This document shows, piece by piece, positions 53,770 to 64,000 of a DNA stretch of 64,000 nucleotides. Where the stretch lies: NCBI GenBank assembly GCA_049999805.1, contig JBNGIO010006317.1:145182-209181 (forward strand), given 5' to 3'. A program made the position numbers and the translations under genes. Below the pieces are notes generated by a model that was not told the origin of the DNA, ran no database searches, and saw only the letters and a list, made by a program, of their open reading frames with translations. The DNA comes from Folioceros fuciformis (lineage: Eukaryota > Anthocerotophyta > Anthocerotopsida > Anthocerotales). Position 1 is the first letter of the stretch. Every line of letters starts with the position of its first letter.

Positions 53770-56619
53770 ATGGCTGCGTGGTGTGCCACACAAAGGGTGG
53801 CGCAGCCTCCTGCAGCACCAGATTTTGCGCACCTGTCAAAGGAAAGGTGGTGGGATGGCAGGAGGAAGAGCACGAACCTGAGGATGGGGCCCAACGAGCA
53901 GGCTTGCGGGATCCTTGCGCTCAAGCCAGCACCTCCCGGCCAAATTCTTGCTACGCCTTCGGAATGCGAGAAGGTCTTAACGTCCGCGACTGTGAGGCAG
54001 CTCTGTGAGCAGGGGCAGATCGCTGAGGCTGTCGAGGCTTTGGGTATTCTGGTGGAGACTGGCTGTCGGATTTCTCAGCCTCTCTTTTACACGGTTGCGA
54101 AAGGCTGTGTGGGTAAGAAGGATTTGATTCTGGGTCGCCGTGTGCATGCTGTCATAGTGAAAGGGGGATGTGAGGGGGACACGTTCTTGTGCAACCACGT
54201 GTTGCGGATGTATGCGGCCCACGCCAGGTTGGGTGAAGCCATGGATGTATTTGAATTGGTTGCCAGACCAGATGCCTTCACGTGGTCTGCCATAATTTCT
54301 GCTCATGTCAAACACGGGCAAGATAAGCGGGCCATACAGCTGTATCGCCAGATGCGCAGGTCGGGCTTGCATCCGGATGGTCATGTGTTCGTAGCTGCTC
54401 TTCAGGCTTGTGCAAGGGGAGCAGATTTGGAAACTGGTCAACAGGTGCATGCCGACGTATTGGCAGCTGGGGCTGAGGCTGATTTGTTCGTCTGTAATGG
54501 CTTGGTGGACATGTATGCGAAGTGTGGCAGCTTGGATGAGGCGCGCAGAGTGTTTGACGGAATGAGCCAAAAGGATGTGGTTACCTGGACAGCTCTGATT
54601 GCAGGTTATTCTCAGCAGGGCATGGGTGAGGAAGCCCTTTTTCATTACAGCGCCATGCAAGAAGAAGGCATTGCTGTAGCCGATTCTGTGACATTTGTCT
54701 GCCTGCTGCAGGCATGTGCAAGCGTGGGTATCTCAGTTTTAGAGAAAGGGATAGAGCTTCATGCGCAGATTGGAAAACGAGGTCTTCTCATGGATGCTGT
54801 TCTTGGTTGTAGCCTGGTGAATATGTACGTAAAGTGTGGCAGCCTGAAGGAGGCCAGGAGTGTGTTCGACGATCTTCGTGAAAAGAATGTGGTGACATGG
54901 ACTGCTCTGATAGCGGGATATTCCGAGCAGGGAAAGGGTGAGGAGGCCCTTAATCTTTACGCTGCTATGCAAGATACAGGCATGGCTGCACCCAACTCTG
55001 TGACATTTGTCTGCCTTCTGCAAGCCTGTGCAAGTGTGGGCACCCTGGCTCTGGAGAAGGGGAAGCAACTTCATGCCCACATTGGAGAGCAAGGTCTCCA
55101 GGCCGATGTGTTCGTCGCCAACAGTTTGGTGAACATGTATGCAAAGTGTGGCAGCTTAGAGGATGCACAGGGTGTGTTCGACGCACTTGGTCACGGTCAA
55201 AAGAATGTAGTAACATGGAATGCCATGATAGCAGGGTATTCCCAGCAGGGAATGGGTCAAGAGGCTCTTGGTCTCTACAGGGCCATGCAAGAAGAGGGGA
55301 TGATTGCCCCTGATTCTGTGACTTTTGTTTGCCTCCTGCAGGCATGTGCTAGTTTGGGCACCCCGGCTTTGGACATGGGGATGCAACTTCATACTCAAAT
55401 CAGAGAATGTGGACTTCAACGTGAGGTGATCGTAGCCAACAGTCTGGTGAACATGTATGCAAAGTGTGGGAGCTTGGAAGAGGCAAAAGTGGTATTTGAC
55501 GGGCTGTGCCAAAAGAATGTTGTTTCGTGGACCACTCTGATAGCAGGGTATTCTCAGCAGGGCATGGGCCAGGAAGCTCTTCGTCTGTACAAAGCAATGC
55601 AAGAAGAAGGGACTGTGGCCCCCAACTCTGTTACTTTCGTATGCCTCTTGCAAGCTTGTGCACATGTGGCAGCTTTGGATCTGGGAAGGGATCTTCATCT
55701 TCAGATCGAAAAGCAAGGCCTTCAATCTGATGCACTTGTAGCTGTGAGTTTGGTAGACATGTATGCCAAGTCAGGGAGCATGGTTGATGCGCAGCTGGTG
55801 TTTGACGCATTGCCCAAAAGAGATGTTGTCGCATGGAATGCTTTGATTTCAGGCTACACCCGACAAGGCAACAGCGATATGGTTTTTGACCTGTTCCATA
55901 GAATGAGAGAGGATGTCATACAGCCAGCCGGCGCCACCCTCTTGAGTGTTTTAACAGTATGCAGTCATGTGGGTCTAGTGAATGAGGGACAGGAGTACTT
56001 TAAAGCTATGACCGGACACTACGGTGTGACCCCCACAGTGGAACACTACACATGCATGGTGGATCTCCTTGGTCGCGCAGGCCAAGTGGAGGAGGCACTG
56101 GGAATGATACAAACAATGCCTATGCTGCCTGATGCTGCAGTTTGGCACACTCTCTTGGGTGCTTGTCAAAAGTGGAGCAATGTGGAAGTGGGACTCCTTG
56201 CTTTTGATGAAGCAGTGAAGCTAGACAAGACAGACGCGGCTGCGTATGTGTTGATGTCGAACATATACACCAGTGCGCAAATGTGGGAGCAGGCACAGGA
56301 TATGCAGGTGAGTAGAAAAGGGACCGGGGCCTTGAAGCAGCCAGGCCAAAGCTTCTGGACAGACCTGGACGGGCAAGTGCATAGTTTCTTGGTTGAAGAT
56401 CTGAAGCCCACTGAAAGTGCAGGTCATCACACAGACCCCAAACACCAGTTCTTTGGAACGCATGTGGCTGGATCACTCGTACGTGTGGATCATCCCTCAT
56501 TATTACTCATCGTGAAATGTCTGCGAGTTTTCGTTCATGGTCAAAATGACACGGCCTACATATCCAAAGTGGACAGGCGAATTGTTACATACGGACAAAA
56601 CATATTACACAAGGACTGA
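53770..56619 (+). CDS. PLS-class PPR protein with degenerate DYW domain
   Basis: This is an intronless protein of 949 residues from ATG at 53770 in a perfect ACCATGG context; the frame extends upstream but has no other ATG. Near the N-terminus RWWDGRRK recalls the WWD motif of the PPR gene at 9527. PPR triplets (about residues 125-780) are regular and intact (VVTWTALIAGYSQQGMGEEA, SLVNMYAKCGSLEEA). E motifs follow, then a PG-like box KQPGQSFWTDL (about 855). The last ~55 residues align with a DYW domain, but the catalytic HAE is HVA, the zinc motif MCxDCH is replaced by VFVHGQ, and it ends ILHKD instead of CSCxDYW. It can bind RNA but should not deaminate alone. Either it works with a separate DYW protein or it is at an early stage of decay. 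Confidence 0.88.
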   Translation: MAAWCATQRVAQPPAAPDFAHLSKERWWDGRRKSTNLRMGPNEQACGILALKPAPPGQILATPSECEKVLTSATVRQLCEQGQIAEAVEALGILVETGCRISQPLFYTVAKGCVGKKDLILGRRVHAVIVKGGCEGDTFLCNHVLRMYAAHARLGEAMDVFELVARPDAFTWSAIISAHVKHGQDKRAIQLYRQMRRSGLHPDGHVFVAALQACARGADLETGQQVHADVLAAGAEADLFVCNGLVDMYAKCGSLDEARRVFDGMSQKDVVTWTALIAGYSQQGMGEEALFHYSAMQEEGIAVADSVTFVCLLQACASVGISVLEKGIELHAQIGKRGLLMDAVLGCSLVNMYVKCGSLKEARSVFDDLREKNVVTWTALIAGYSEQGKGEEALNLYAAMQDTGMAAPNSVTFVCLLQACASVGTLALEKGKQLHAHIGEQGLQADVFVANSLVNMYAKCGSLEDAQGVFDALGHGQKNVVTWNAMIAGYSQQGMGQEALGLYRAMQEEGMIAPDSVTFVCLLQACASLGTPALDMGMQLHTQIRECGLQREVIVANSLVNMYAKCGSLEEAKVVFDGLCQKNVVSWTTLIAGYSQQGMGQEALRLYKAMQEEGTVAPNSVTFVCLLQACAHVAALDLGRDLHLQIEKQGLQSDALVAVSLVDMYAKSGSMVDAQLVFDALPKRDVVAWNALISGYTRQGNSDMVFDLFHRMREDVIQPAGATLLSVLTVCSHVGLVNEGQEYFKAMTGHYGVTPTVEHYTCMVDLLGRAGQVEEALGMIQTMPMLPDAAVWHTLLGACQKWSNVEVGLLAFDEAVKLDKTDAAAYVLMSNIYTSAQMWEQAQDMQVSRKGTGALKQPGQSFWTDLDGQVHSFLVEDLKPTESAGHHTDPKHQFFGTHVAGSLVRVDHPSLLLIVKCLRVFVHGQNDTAYISKVDRRIVTYGQNILHKD

Positions 56620-57814
56620 TTGGTCTCAGAAATATATAATCCACAATCTACCATACTACAAGCTGAAAGTGTGGTAATGGGTTGTCTGTTGCGTCTAGCA
56701 GAGGTAGGAATTGGAGGAGTATGGCCAACGAATTATGTTCAGGCTTGTCAGAACTTGCCAGATCAATGCTCATGACTAGATCTCACAGTGTCGATGACCC
56801 GTGGAATGCCTGTACATCCAGATTCTGAGCTACCACTCCGCAGTCTCCAGGTGAAAGTCTACTATCAGACGATCTCCCGAGCTCGTCACTGGCCAACCTG
56901 CGAAGGAGCACGACATATACATGTGTTGGTACCCATCTCCTCATGGTATGGCCATGATGCTCATGCTAACTTCTGGCCCTTTGCTGCAGATGCTGATTGA
57001 AGGTGTGAGCTACTTGTAACTCTCTTTGCAGGATTCTACTCGGGGTGTGCACACCCACTCAAGCACGTGGTAAGCGGTGTGAAGTGAACTTGCTGGGTTT
57101 CTTGTTGGTTTGTGGGTTCCAGTGTGGCGTGTGTGCCTCATCGTGAAGATGTGGTGTTATTCATTCAGGAAAAGCATGGTCACCAACCGCAGGAGAGAGG
57201 GCTGCTGCCGTGCACTCTGCACCAGTATGAATGTCGGTACCACGAGTCCGACTGACGGTTCTTTATTTTTTTGGATCTTCTGAATATCCTCCGGTTGCAA
57301 GGGTGTATGCAGTGCCCCACTCGTAGAAGAGACGAAACACTTGATTCTATCTCCAAAAAGGACGGACCTAGAGTAAGTCCACAAACTCGAGCTAGTGGTT
57401 CGCTTGAGAGACTGAACGCACCAGGGCAGTGATGCATCAAGACAAGTGCGTTTTCTATGACCAAAAACCGACCTCCAAATCGAAAGGGACGCGTACAAGA
57501 ATTTTCAAGCCGGATGAGACAAACAAACTGTAATGTGTGAACACAAAGCCATTCCTGCCTTCGTACTGAGGAGAAGAAGTTACTCGCTTCCCTGGCTGTG
57601 CCTCGCTGGGCATGAACAGGTTGTGTTTCGGTTTTATTATGTCTATATTTCTTTTCACTCTAAGTATGCTTTAGTTCCATGTCTGAAATGGTACGTGCAT
57701 ACTTCGGACAGTTTCCATCGTGCTACGCAGCAGGGATATAGAAGAGAAGGCAAATTGAAGAGGTTGAAGACTTTGCCAATAATAAGAACCCAAAACATTC
57801 TAACTAATCACAGT

Positions 57815-57875
57815 AACACGATCACAACGGGATTCGAATCCATAACCTTTTGACGTCAAGTGCATTGGACAAATC
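57815..57875 (-). other. tRNA-like relic (possible T-arm)
   Basis: On the minus strand GGTTATGGATTCGAATCCCG resembles a tRNA T-arm (TTCGAAT loop), preceded by CTTGACGTCAAAAG in the place of an anticodon arm. The T stem has a mismatch and no matching acceptor stem is found upstream, so this is at best a decayed tRNA or tRNA-derived fragment. Confidence 0.25.
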
Positions 57876-58507
57876 CATCCATCGCTCAATTCAATCCAAG
57901 CATAATTTGCGATTTGTTGAATACAGTGACGACAAACCCATCTCTCATGAGGATGAGGAGAAAAAATTGGAAGAGGGCCCAACTTATCCTAGGAAGAGAT
58001 GGGCAAGCCCATTTCATCTACCCGAGGAATGAGGAGGGGAATGCCCTATTGTTTACATGGCATGCTAGAAGAGAAGTTGCTAAATATTAATGAATGTAAT
58101 TAATGGACAGGTTGTGGCCGGCTGTGAATGGAGAATGGGTTGAGAGGAAGGAGTGAATTCGGGAACAATGATGAGTCGATGATGAAGGAGCCGTGGGCAG
58201 CCAGCTGGGCGGTCCATAACTCCGCCCACAAGGAGCGGGAGGGATTACAGACGCGGCCCGCGGCCCCGAAAGTGGATGATAGCTAAGCTAGCTAGGGTTT
58301 TTTAAATAATGGGAATGGGAACGGGAACGGAACGGGACGGGACCTGGTACCGGCTGCAGCGTACAGTACTTGACCGGGAAAAGGTTATGCCACGCCCCTG
58401 TACTTGGCAAGCTGTAAAGCGCTGACGTCGTAGGTCCGATTGACCCGCTTGGCCCTGCCCTTTGACTCAAGGGAACCAGGAACCGGGCCCCGGCCGCCCG
58501 TCCCACC

Positions 58508-58560
58508 GGCCCGGCCCAGGCCCAGGCCCAAGCCCAGGCCCAGGCCCAGGCCCCGGCCCG
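58508..58560 (+). repeat. GGCCCA hexamer minisatellite
   Basis: Consecutive GGCCCA units, with one AGCCCA variant, followed by GGCCCCGGCCC. GC content is nearly total and long Gly-Pro or Ala-Gln frames across it are artefacts of the repeat. Confidence 0.85.
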
Positions 58561-61500
58561 AGGCTCGCGACACACGCCGGCGGGTGGCGGCACGTGTGGC
58601 CAGCGCATGCGTGCCTGGCGGCTGCCTCTACCTTCACACTTCGCACTGTAATATACCTTTCTCCCCCATTCCGTTGTCGCCTCGTCCGCCTTTGACGGAG
58701 GCCCTGGATTCCGTTCCGTCTGGCCCTGTCCCATTGGCGCGGCACTGGACTGCAGAGCTCCCCTTTTCACTCCGCGCTCGATGCCGCCGCAATCTTCCTT
58801 TTCACGCTTCCGGTTTCCCCTTCCCCCGCTTCCGCGCTGCTTGCCCTAATCGGAGCTGCATGCCCAGGGTCCCGGGGGTAAGGGGAGGAGGCCCCCCTTT
58901 CCCCCCCCCCGGCTCATCAACGGCTTTCTTCATGCAGCTGGCCAAGCCGTGGTGGAGGGAAGGGAAGGGAAGGGAAGCCAGGTGGGAGTGGCGTGACGGG
59001 GGGGAGTGAGGTCACCTGCGGATTCACTTGCGACTGAAACCTCCCGCTTCTCTTTCTTTTTTTGTTGCATGCTCGAGGTCGAGGCCGAAGCCGGGGTCAG
59101 CAGCCAGTTGCAATGATATGCTATGGTGTACTTGGACGACATCATCGCATATTGGTGTTGCCGACACCAGGCTTACAATCTCTGTTGGTGGAAGCGACGA
59201 GGGGAGAAAGCCTCATGGGACGAGGGTATCCTCGTCGGTGTCAGAGCCCGGGGGTCCCAGCCACTGCCTTCATTAGGGTTTGCATGTCTAATCACCTGCT
59301 CCAGTTGCATGGTAATACGGAATGAGATTGTAGCCCTCATGACCGGTGCCACAGGGGAGAATACGATGCTGTGAACCTTCCCACCGTCCTTGCAACATAG
59401 CACACACACGGCATGCTGCTTTCGTCACATGACCGATGCCAGCCACCTATCGACATATGTACCTCTCGTTGCGTCCAGTGATTCGGAACTTGGCCCGGGA
59501 GGTCTAGTTTGCAGCATGTCCCCGGCCCTCGCCGAGGTTCTCCGGGATCTGAACTTGGATCTTGCTTAGCTAACCTTGTGGCCAGCTCCAGACCAAATTG
59601 TCCTGAAGGAAACCAAATCTTGAGGCTGGATCTGAGCCGTGTTGTCTGTGCGATGAGCCTGGCTGTGAGGAGCAGAGTAGGCCAGGCCAGTCTGGGAACA
59701 CCTGATTCTGCCCTCTTGTGCCACCGCTCTGATGAAGCGGACGCAGTGGCGCCTGCGAGAAAGCTGCGGCGCGGCAGAGACGGTTAGGGCTTTCTGGTAG
59801 ATGGATACACAGATATGTTACAACAAGAGGCAGGCAGGCACTGCTCTGGAGGCATGATGATGGATTGAGAGAACGTGAATTCATCTCCCATCTCATGGTA
59901 TGAACATGAACAAGGGCGTTCTACATTCCGCCCTGCACCACCTTGTGCATGCGTCCAATTGAGTGTGTGAGCGAGTGAGTGAGTGGGAGTCTTGGCCGAG
60001 GAAGTCCAAGCGTAGTCTAGGTCAATCCTCGCAGCAGGCATTGTCACATACTGCAGACTGCCTGCCCCTGCCTAGTGTATATATACAAACTGTGGCGCAG
60101 AGGGCAGTGTAAGCACGTGGCGAAGATTAGAGGTGTGTAAGACACCATGCCCCTGCTGCTTGGTGCGTGATCCCATGAGGTGGCCTGACGATGGAACTGG
60201 CTTACTGATCCATGCTGCTGGACGTCATGCGTACCGCAGCATCTGCATGAACCACGGCGTTCCACGCCGGCTGGCAGGGCTGGGCTGGCTGTATGATGCA
60301 TACATCATGCGCCGGCACCCTTTCTAGGGAGGGAAATGGCGGTGTTGAGATCTGTGCGACCCCACCAGGTCCAGTAACCGCAGCACTGGAAAGGGCCAAC
60401 AACAGAAGTGAACCGTCGATGCTAGCCAGGCGCTGGGCCAAGGAAGAGAGCTTGGAAGACACCCTTCGAACCCACGACCGGACCATAGTAAACAAATTTC
60501 TCGACTAGGTATGTAGAGGTATAAAGGTCCGAGAAGTTTCAGTTGTTCCACCATCTTAGTGCGGCCGGACTCCCACTATACTGTGCTACCACCTATGAGA
60601 CTCGTTATTGTTATATAAAATCTCACGAATCCTGGGAACAAGTCCTTCCAAATTTCGGTGAATCTTCAAATGACGGCAGGAGCGACAATATTCCCTCGAG
60701 CTTTATGCTGCAGCCAAGCTTAGACTACTCCTGGACTAGAACAACAGGCTGCAGACAAACCACGAAAGATGGCAAAAACGTTGCTTCACAAATGTTGTCT
60801 CTGAATCACCGACTTGCAACATGTCCACAGGCAGAAGCAGAACCTCCATCCATATCATCTGATCTACGCTGTTTCCTGCAAATTCATCTACCAAGTGCAG
60901 TTTCCACCCTTTTCGCGGCCACTATGTGCGTGATAGAAGAAAAACTCCTCTACTAGTAGAAGCCTCCAGGCACTCCAGCTCCCGCAGGATCCACAAAGCT
61001 AAAGAGCAGTTCCTCTTCGCTCACCACAGCCACAGGCCAGAACTGTCTGTCTGTCACAAAAGCCTTTCGAAAAACCGACAGCTAGCTTAGCTACTTCTTG
61101 AGATTTGCTAGTATAAGATGCATATACAAAGGGGTGAGTGACAACGGGCAGACATAAAGAACCAAGTTTGAGCTTGCTCCCTCGGATTTCCCTGCAGCTC
61201 CTTCCTATCTATCCTGCAAAACTCTTGGTTAATATATACCAGCAGTTACAACTGTCCCTAACAGCTGGAGAGGCCTATTATGCCGCCACCACAACCGCCA
61301 CCGCCTCTTCCTGCTGCTCCTCCTCCTCCCTTCCGTCAGTCATCACTGAGAAGAACTGTCTTCTTCGACCGCACACACAGAAGCCTTGCCATTGCATCAT
61401 CCATCTTTCTCCAAGGCTCCACCCCTCAGCATTCCGGCAGGATTGGCTGAGGGAAGAAAGGAGAGACACCGACCCACACACACCGTGCCTCCTCGAGCAC

Positions 61501-62030
61501 ATCCGCTGTACAATGAGATCAACAAACCACCAAAGGTCTTTAAAGCACTACCTCAAAACCTCCCTCTCCCTTCCATTTCACTTCATATAACATGCCTTGC
61601 CTCCGAGAGACAACACTATGAAGCACGCATGGCATGGACAGGACATGTCGTCATCACTCAGTTTCCCATAGACCCGAGACTCTGGCACCACACACTCAGA
61701 TAAGATGACCACAAAGTAGTCAAGATGACATACACGTGTGTCAGCCTCCCTGGGTCATTGGGAACAAGAAACCTGGGACTCCACAACACAGCAACACACA
61801 CAAGCTGAGAGCAAGACATGAGCTGAGGTAACAAAAAAAAGACGGAAGACTGATGACTTCACTTGCACTGCATCGTTGGTTCCGACTGGCAACTAGATAG
61901 ACAATGGCTCCAGGCATGAACGCACGACAGTCCTTCCAACCCTGCTGCTACTACTAGCGGTATTAGTGGCTACTACAGCTACTACTACTAGGACTACCCC
62001 ACAACTACTCCCGGTTGCTGCTGCTACTGG

Positions 62031-63422
62031 TCAGGACTTCATTACAGCAACGTTGGAGATGAAATGGGTCTCGGTGTTAGCCACCCGCCTCCAAGCCAAA
62101 GGCCCGCCGGATGGGTCGGGCTTGCAGGCATCGATGTGGGGCACAGGGCCGTCGAGGCTCTGGCCCCCGATGACCCACAACTCCCCACCCAGGGAACGGA
62201 AACCCAGCCCCCATCCATGGTTGGTAATGCCCCGGGAGGGCACCTTGCCCAGGCTGGACCACTCCTTCGTCTGCTTGTCATAGCTTTTGAGCTCGAGGCA
62301 GGATGCGTCCAGCGCATAAAGCTGGTCGTCCACCACGGCCACCAGAGGAGGCGCATACTGACCTAGATTGGCATGCGGCATCTGGTCCGGCCACATACCC
62401 TCCACGAGCGTCCACCTGCGGGTCTCAGGGTCGTAGAACTCCCCGCTGCTGAGCTGCACCAGCTGCCCCGCCTCGTTCATGGTCATCCCGCCCAACACGT
62501 AGAAATGCTTGTCCATGAAGAAGCCGGAGCACTCACGGCGGGGGAAATGCATGTCCTCCAACAGCTCCCACTCGCGCGTCTCTGAGCTGAATCGTTCCGC
62601 GCTCTTCCGGATAGCCATAGGACCCCCGGCCGCAAACACACCCCCGGCAACCCACGCGTACTTCCCGTAGCTGGCGGATGCGAACAACGAGCGCTGCTCC
62701 TTCATGGACTGCGCCACCGACCAGCCATTTACATCGGAATCGTACATGTAGATGATGGCCTTGGTGCAGCCAAAGGTGCTGTCCATCGTCTGACCCACAA
62801 CCAGCAGCTGCCGCCCAGCCACCGTGCACTCCCGATCGCAGGTCTGGAACATGACATCCCTTGGCAGGTTCGGCAGCACCAGCCATTGCAGTGTCGTGGT
62901 GTCCAGCGCCTTCCAGAGCAAGTCCTGGCCCCTGGTGTGCCCGGACGTGCCCATGTAGACCCACTCCTCCAACACGCAAAGTTCCTGCCGGATTCTATAG
63001 ATGAGGCTGGGTCCAAGGATCTCGCGCCACGCCTTGGACACCTGCCGGAACCTGCCGTAGAAGCTGCGCGGAATTCTGGCCAGGATCCACAGGCTTATCT
63101 CCTGCGGCAGACCCGGGATCACGTCATGCACGTTGGACGTGGATGTCCCGTCCTCGGAATTCGGACTCGTCTCCACGTTCTGGTTTTGGTTGTGATTCTC
63201 CTTGTCCCTCTTGCGGCAGTTGCCGATATCCTTGCTGTTGTTGCTGGTGGTGGAGATGGAGAGGGACGAGTAAGGGTCCGGGTGGTTCCCTTCTCCGGAA
63301 GCCGACGCCGAAGCCCCCGTCGATACCACCTCGTCTGCCTCCCGGGGGTCCGCCAAAATGCACCCTTCCACACGAAGTCGCTTCGCCATCATCCCCGGGC
63401 GCCGCCGGCTGATCCTGCTCAT
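62031..63422 (-). CDS. F-box/kelch-repeat protein (SKIP11-like)
   Basis: A single exon of 463 residues, from ATG at 63422-63420 to TGA at 62033-62031. Residues 1-100 are low-complexity, Ser/Asn-rich. The F-box lies at about 104-145 (IPGLPQEISLWILARIPRSF, then QVSKAWREIL). It is followed by kelch repeats forming a beta-propeller: LLVVGQTMDSTFGCTKAIIY, YAWVAGGVFAAGG, HFYVLGGMTMNEAGQLVQLS, GEFYDPETRRWTLVEGM, LWVIGGQSLDGPVPHIDACK. The order matches plant F-box/kelch proteins such as SKIP11, which serve as substrate receptors of SCF ubiquitin ligases (F-box binds ASK1/SKP1; propeller binds the target). The start lies 9 bp from a 100-N gap, so a longer N-terminus or a 5' exon cannot be excluded. 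Confidence 0.93.
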   Translation of the reverse strand: MSRISRRRPGMMAKRLRVEGCILADPREADEVVSTGASASASGEGNHPDPYSSLSISTTSNNSKDIGNCRKRDKENHNQNQNVETSPNSEDGTSTSNVHDVIPGLPQEISLWILARIPRSFYGRFRQVSKAWREILGPSLIYRIRQELCVLEEWVYMGTSGHTRGQDLLWKALDTTTLQWLVLPNLPRDVMFQTCDRECTVAGRQLLVVGQTMDSTFGCTKAIIYMYDSDVNGWSVAQSMKEQRSLFASASYGKYAWVAGGVFAAGGPMAIRKSAERFSSETREWELLEDMHFPRRECSGFFMDKHFYVLGGMTMNEAGQLVQLSSGEFYDPETRRWTLVEGMWPDQMPHANLGQYAPPLVAVVDDQLYALDASCLELKSYDKQTKEWSSLGKVPSRGITNHGWGLGFRSLGGELWVIGGQSLDGPVPHIDACKPDPSGGPLAWRRVANTETHFISNVAVMKS

Positions 63423-64000
63423 GAAACCGACNNNNNNNNNNNNNNNNNNNNNNNNNNNNNNNNNNNNNNNNNNNNNNNNNNNNNNNNNNNNNNNNNNNNN
63501 NNNNNNNNNNNNNNNNNNNNNNNNNNNNNNNCCACCCCGAAAACGCTCACTGGCACCAGAGCATCGCCGCCATCACCACAGCCCCCGTCTTCCCCATTCT
63601 CATCATCCCGGCCCAGCTAAAGCCCCAGCTGCAGCAAACAAGCAAGCAGCACACGACCCACCACAGCGGCACGCAAGGCAAACGAAAAGGGCAAGGGCAA
63701 GGGTAGAAAAAGGCAAGGCAGAGCTCAAATCCCAGCCCTACCAGATCCACTTTCGCAATACACAGCCCCAACCCTACCAAGGTCCACCGCACCCACGCAG
63801 AGAGCCCACCAATCCAGCCAGCAGGTCAGCTGGCCGGGAGCAGAAGAGCGGGCCAGGCAGGAAGAAGGGGGCCGGCGCTGGAGGAGGCGAGCGGGATTGC
63901 AGAAGCAGGAAGGACGCGGCGAACGAGGAGGAGAGCGCGGAGGGATGGAAGGAAGGAGGAAAGGAAGGAAGGGAGGAGGGAGGCGCAGCGAAGTGGGGGA
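63423..64000. other. Upstream region of the F-box/kelch gene with gap
   Basis: It contains a 100-N gap at 63432-63531, then sequence rich in GGAAGGA-type purine tracts at 63925-63985. These would be CT-rich on the coding strand of the F-box gene, as in many plant 5' leaders. No gene is seen to the right edge. Confidence 0.45.
63432..63531. other. Assembly gap (100 N)
   Basis: Exactly 100 N of unknown true size, beginning 9 bases upstream of the F-box/kelch start codon. The flanking bases do not overlap, unlike the first gap. Confidence 0.98.

Larger units (their letters stand above)
56620..62030. other. Long gene-free stretch before the F-box/kelch gene
   Basis: 5.4 kb without a recognised gene. 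It holds the PPR 3' UTR at the left and the F-box gene 3' UTR at the right (minus strand). Small features are a tRNA-like relic near 57815-57870, a GGCCCA minisatellite at 58508-58560, C-runs at 58895-58911, a GTATATATAC TATA-like box at 60077-60086, and TACTAC repeats near 61970-62000. Frames up to 190 codons in the GC-rich part (58440-59009) are compositional. Confidence 0.4.

Noticed and set aside
58440-59009. 189-codon frame with poly Arg-Pro, and Gly-Pro/Gly-Leu frames opposite
   Set aside because: Produced by the GGCCCA minisatellite and surrounding GC-rich DNA.
60077-60956. Gene starting after the GTATATATAC box, with a 137-codon frame at 60543-60956
   Set aside because: No recognisable domain, no splice structure, and the distance from box to frame is large; not supported.

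Overview
The window is nuclear DNA from a land plant. It carries plant-only families (DREB factor, RopGAP with CRIB, polyphenol oxidase, PLS-type PPR editing proteins), short GT-AG introns of about 67-180 bp, and two 100-N scaffold gaps. Two PPR proteins end in DYW domains whose PG box reads KPAxA. That variant (DYW:KP) is known from plants with U-to-C organelle editing: hornworts, ferns, and lycophytes such as Isoetes or Lycopodiales. A GST-hemerythrin fusion, described first in a moss, also fits a non-seed plant. About a dozen genes in 64 kb suggests a compact genome, so a hornwort is my best guess, but this is inference.

Layout. 1-7.1 kb: 3' end of a DREB-type factor, a degenerate ~150-bp tandem repeat, RPS28 (-), and a four-exon gene (-) for an 1106-residue coiled-coil, tail-anchored protein ending in a KASH-like tetrapeptide. 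7.1-9.5 kb: AT-rich gene-free island with an assembly gap. 9.5-12.5 kb: intronless DYW:KP PPR gene (+). 14.9-16.4 kb: polyphenol oxidase (-, 3 exons). 18.9-25.9 kb, all +: EF-hand sensor (4 exons), EAF7/MRGBP-like NuA4 subunit (5 small exons), and a membrane ARM-repeat protein (2 exons). 28.2-29.4 kb: decayed LINE. 30.6-32.5 kb: CRIB-RopGAP (-, 5 exons). 32.5-38.8 kb: GC-rich gene-free stretch with palindromes and minisatellites. 38.8-40.6 kb: GST-double-hemerythrin fusion (-, 3 exons). 40.7-43.5 kb: second AT-rich island full of two-copy tandem duplications. 44.0-47.6 kb: two pseudogenes (DNA polymerase delta fragment; decayed paralogue of the first PPR gene). 48.3 kb: eIF1A (-). 49.4-56.6 kb: two divergently oriented PPR genes, one DYW:KP, the other with a ruined DYW domain. 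62.0-63.4 kb: F-box/kelch gene (-).

The genes do not form one pathway. The strongest theme is organelle RNA editing: three PPR genes and one PPR pseudogene from related lineages, spanning intact catalytic, variant and inactivated deaminase states. The splice models were built by hand from reading-frame continuity and GT-AG borders. No database search was possible, so family names rest on recognised motifs.
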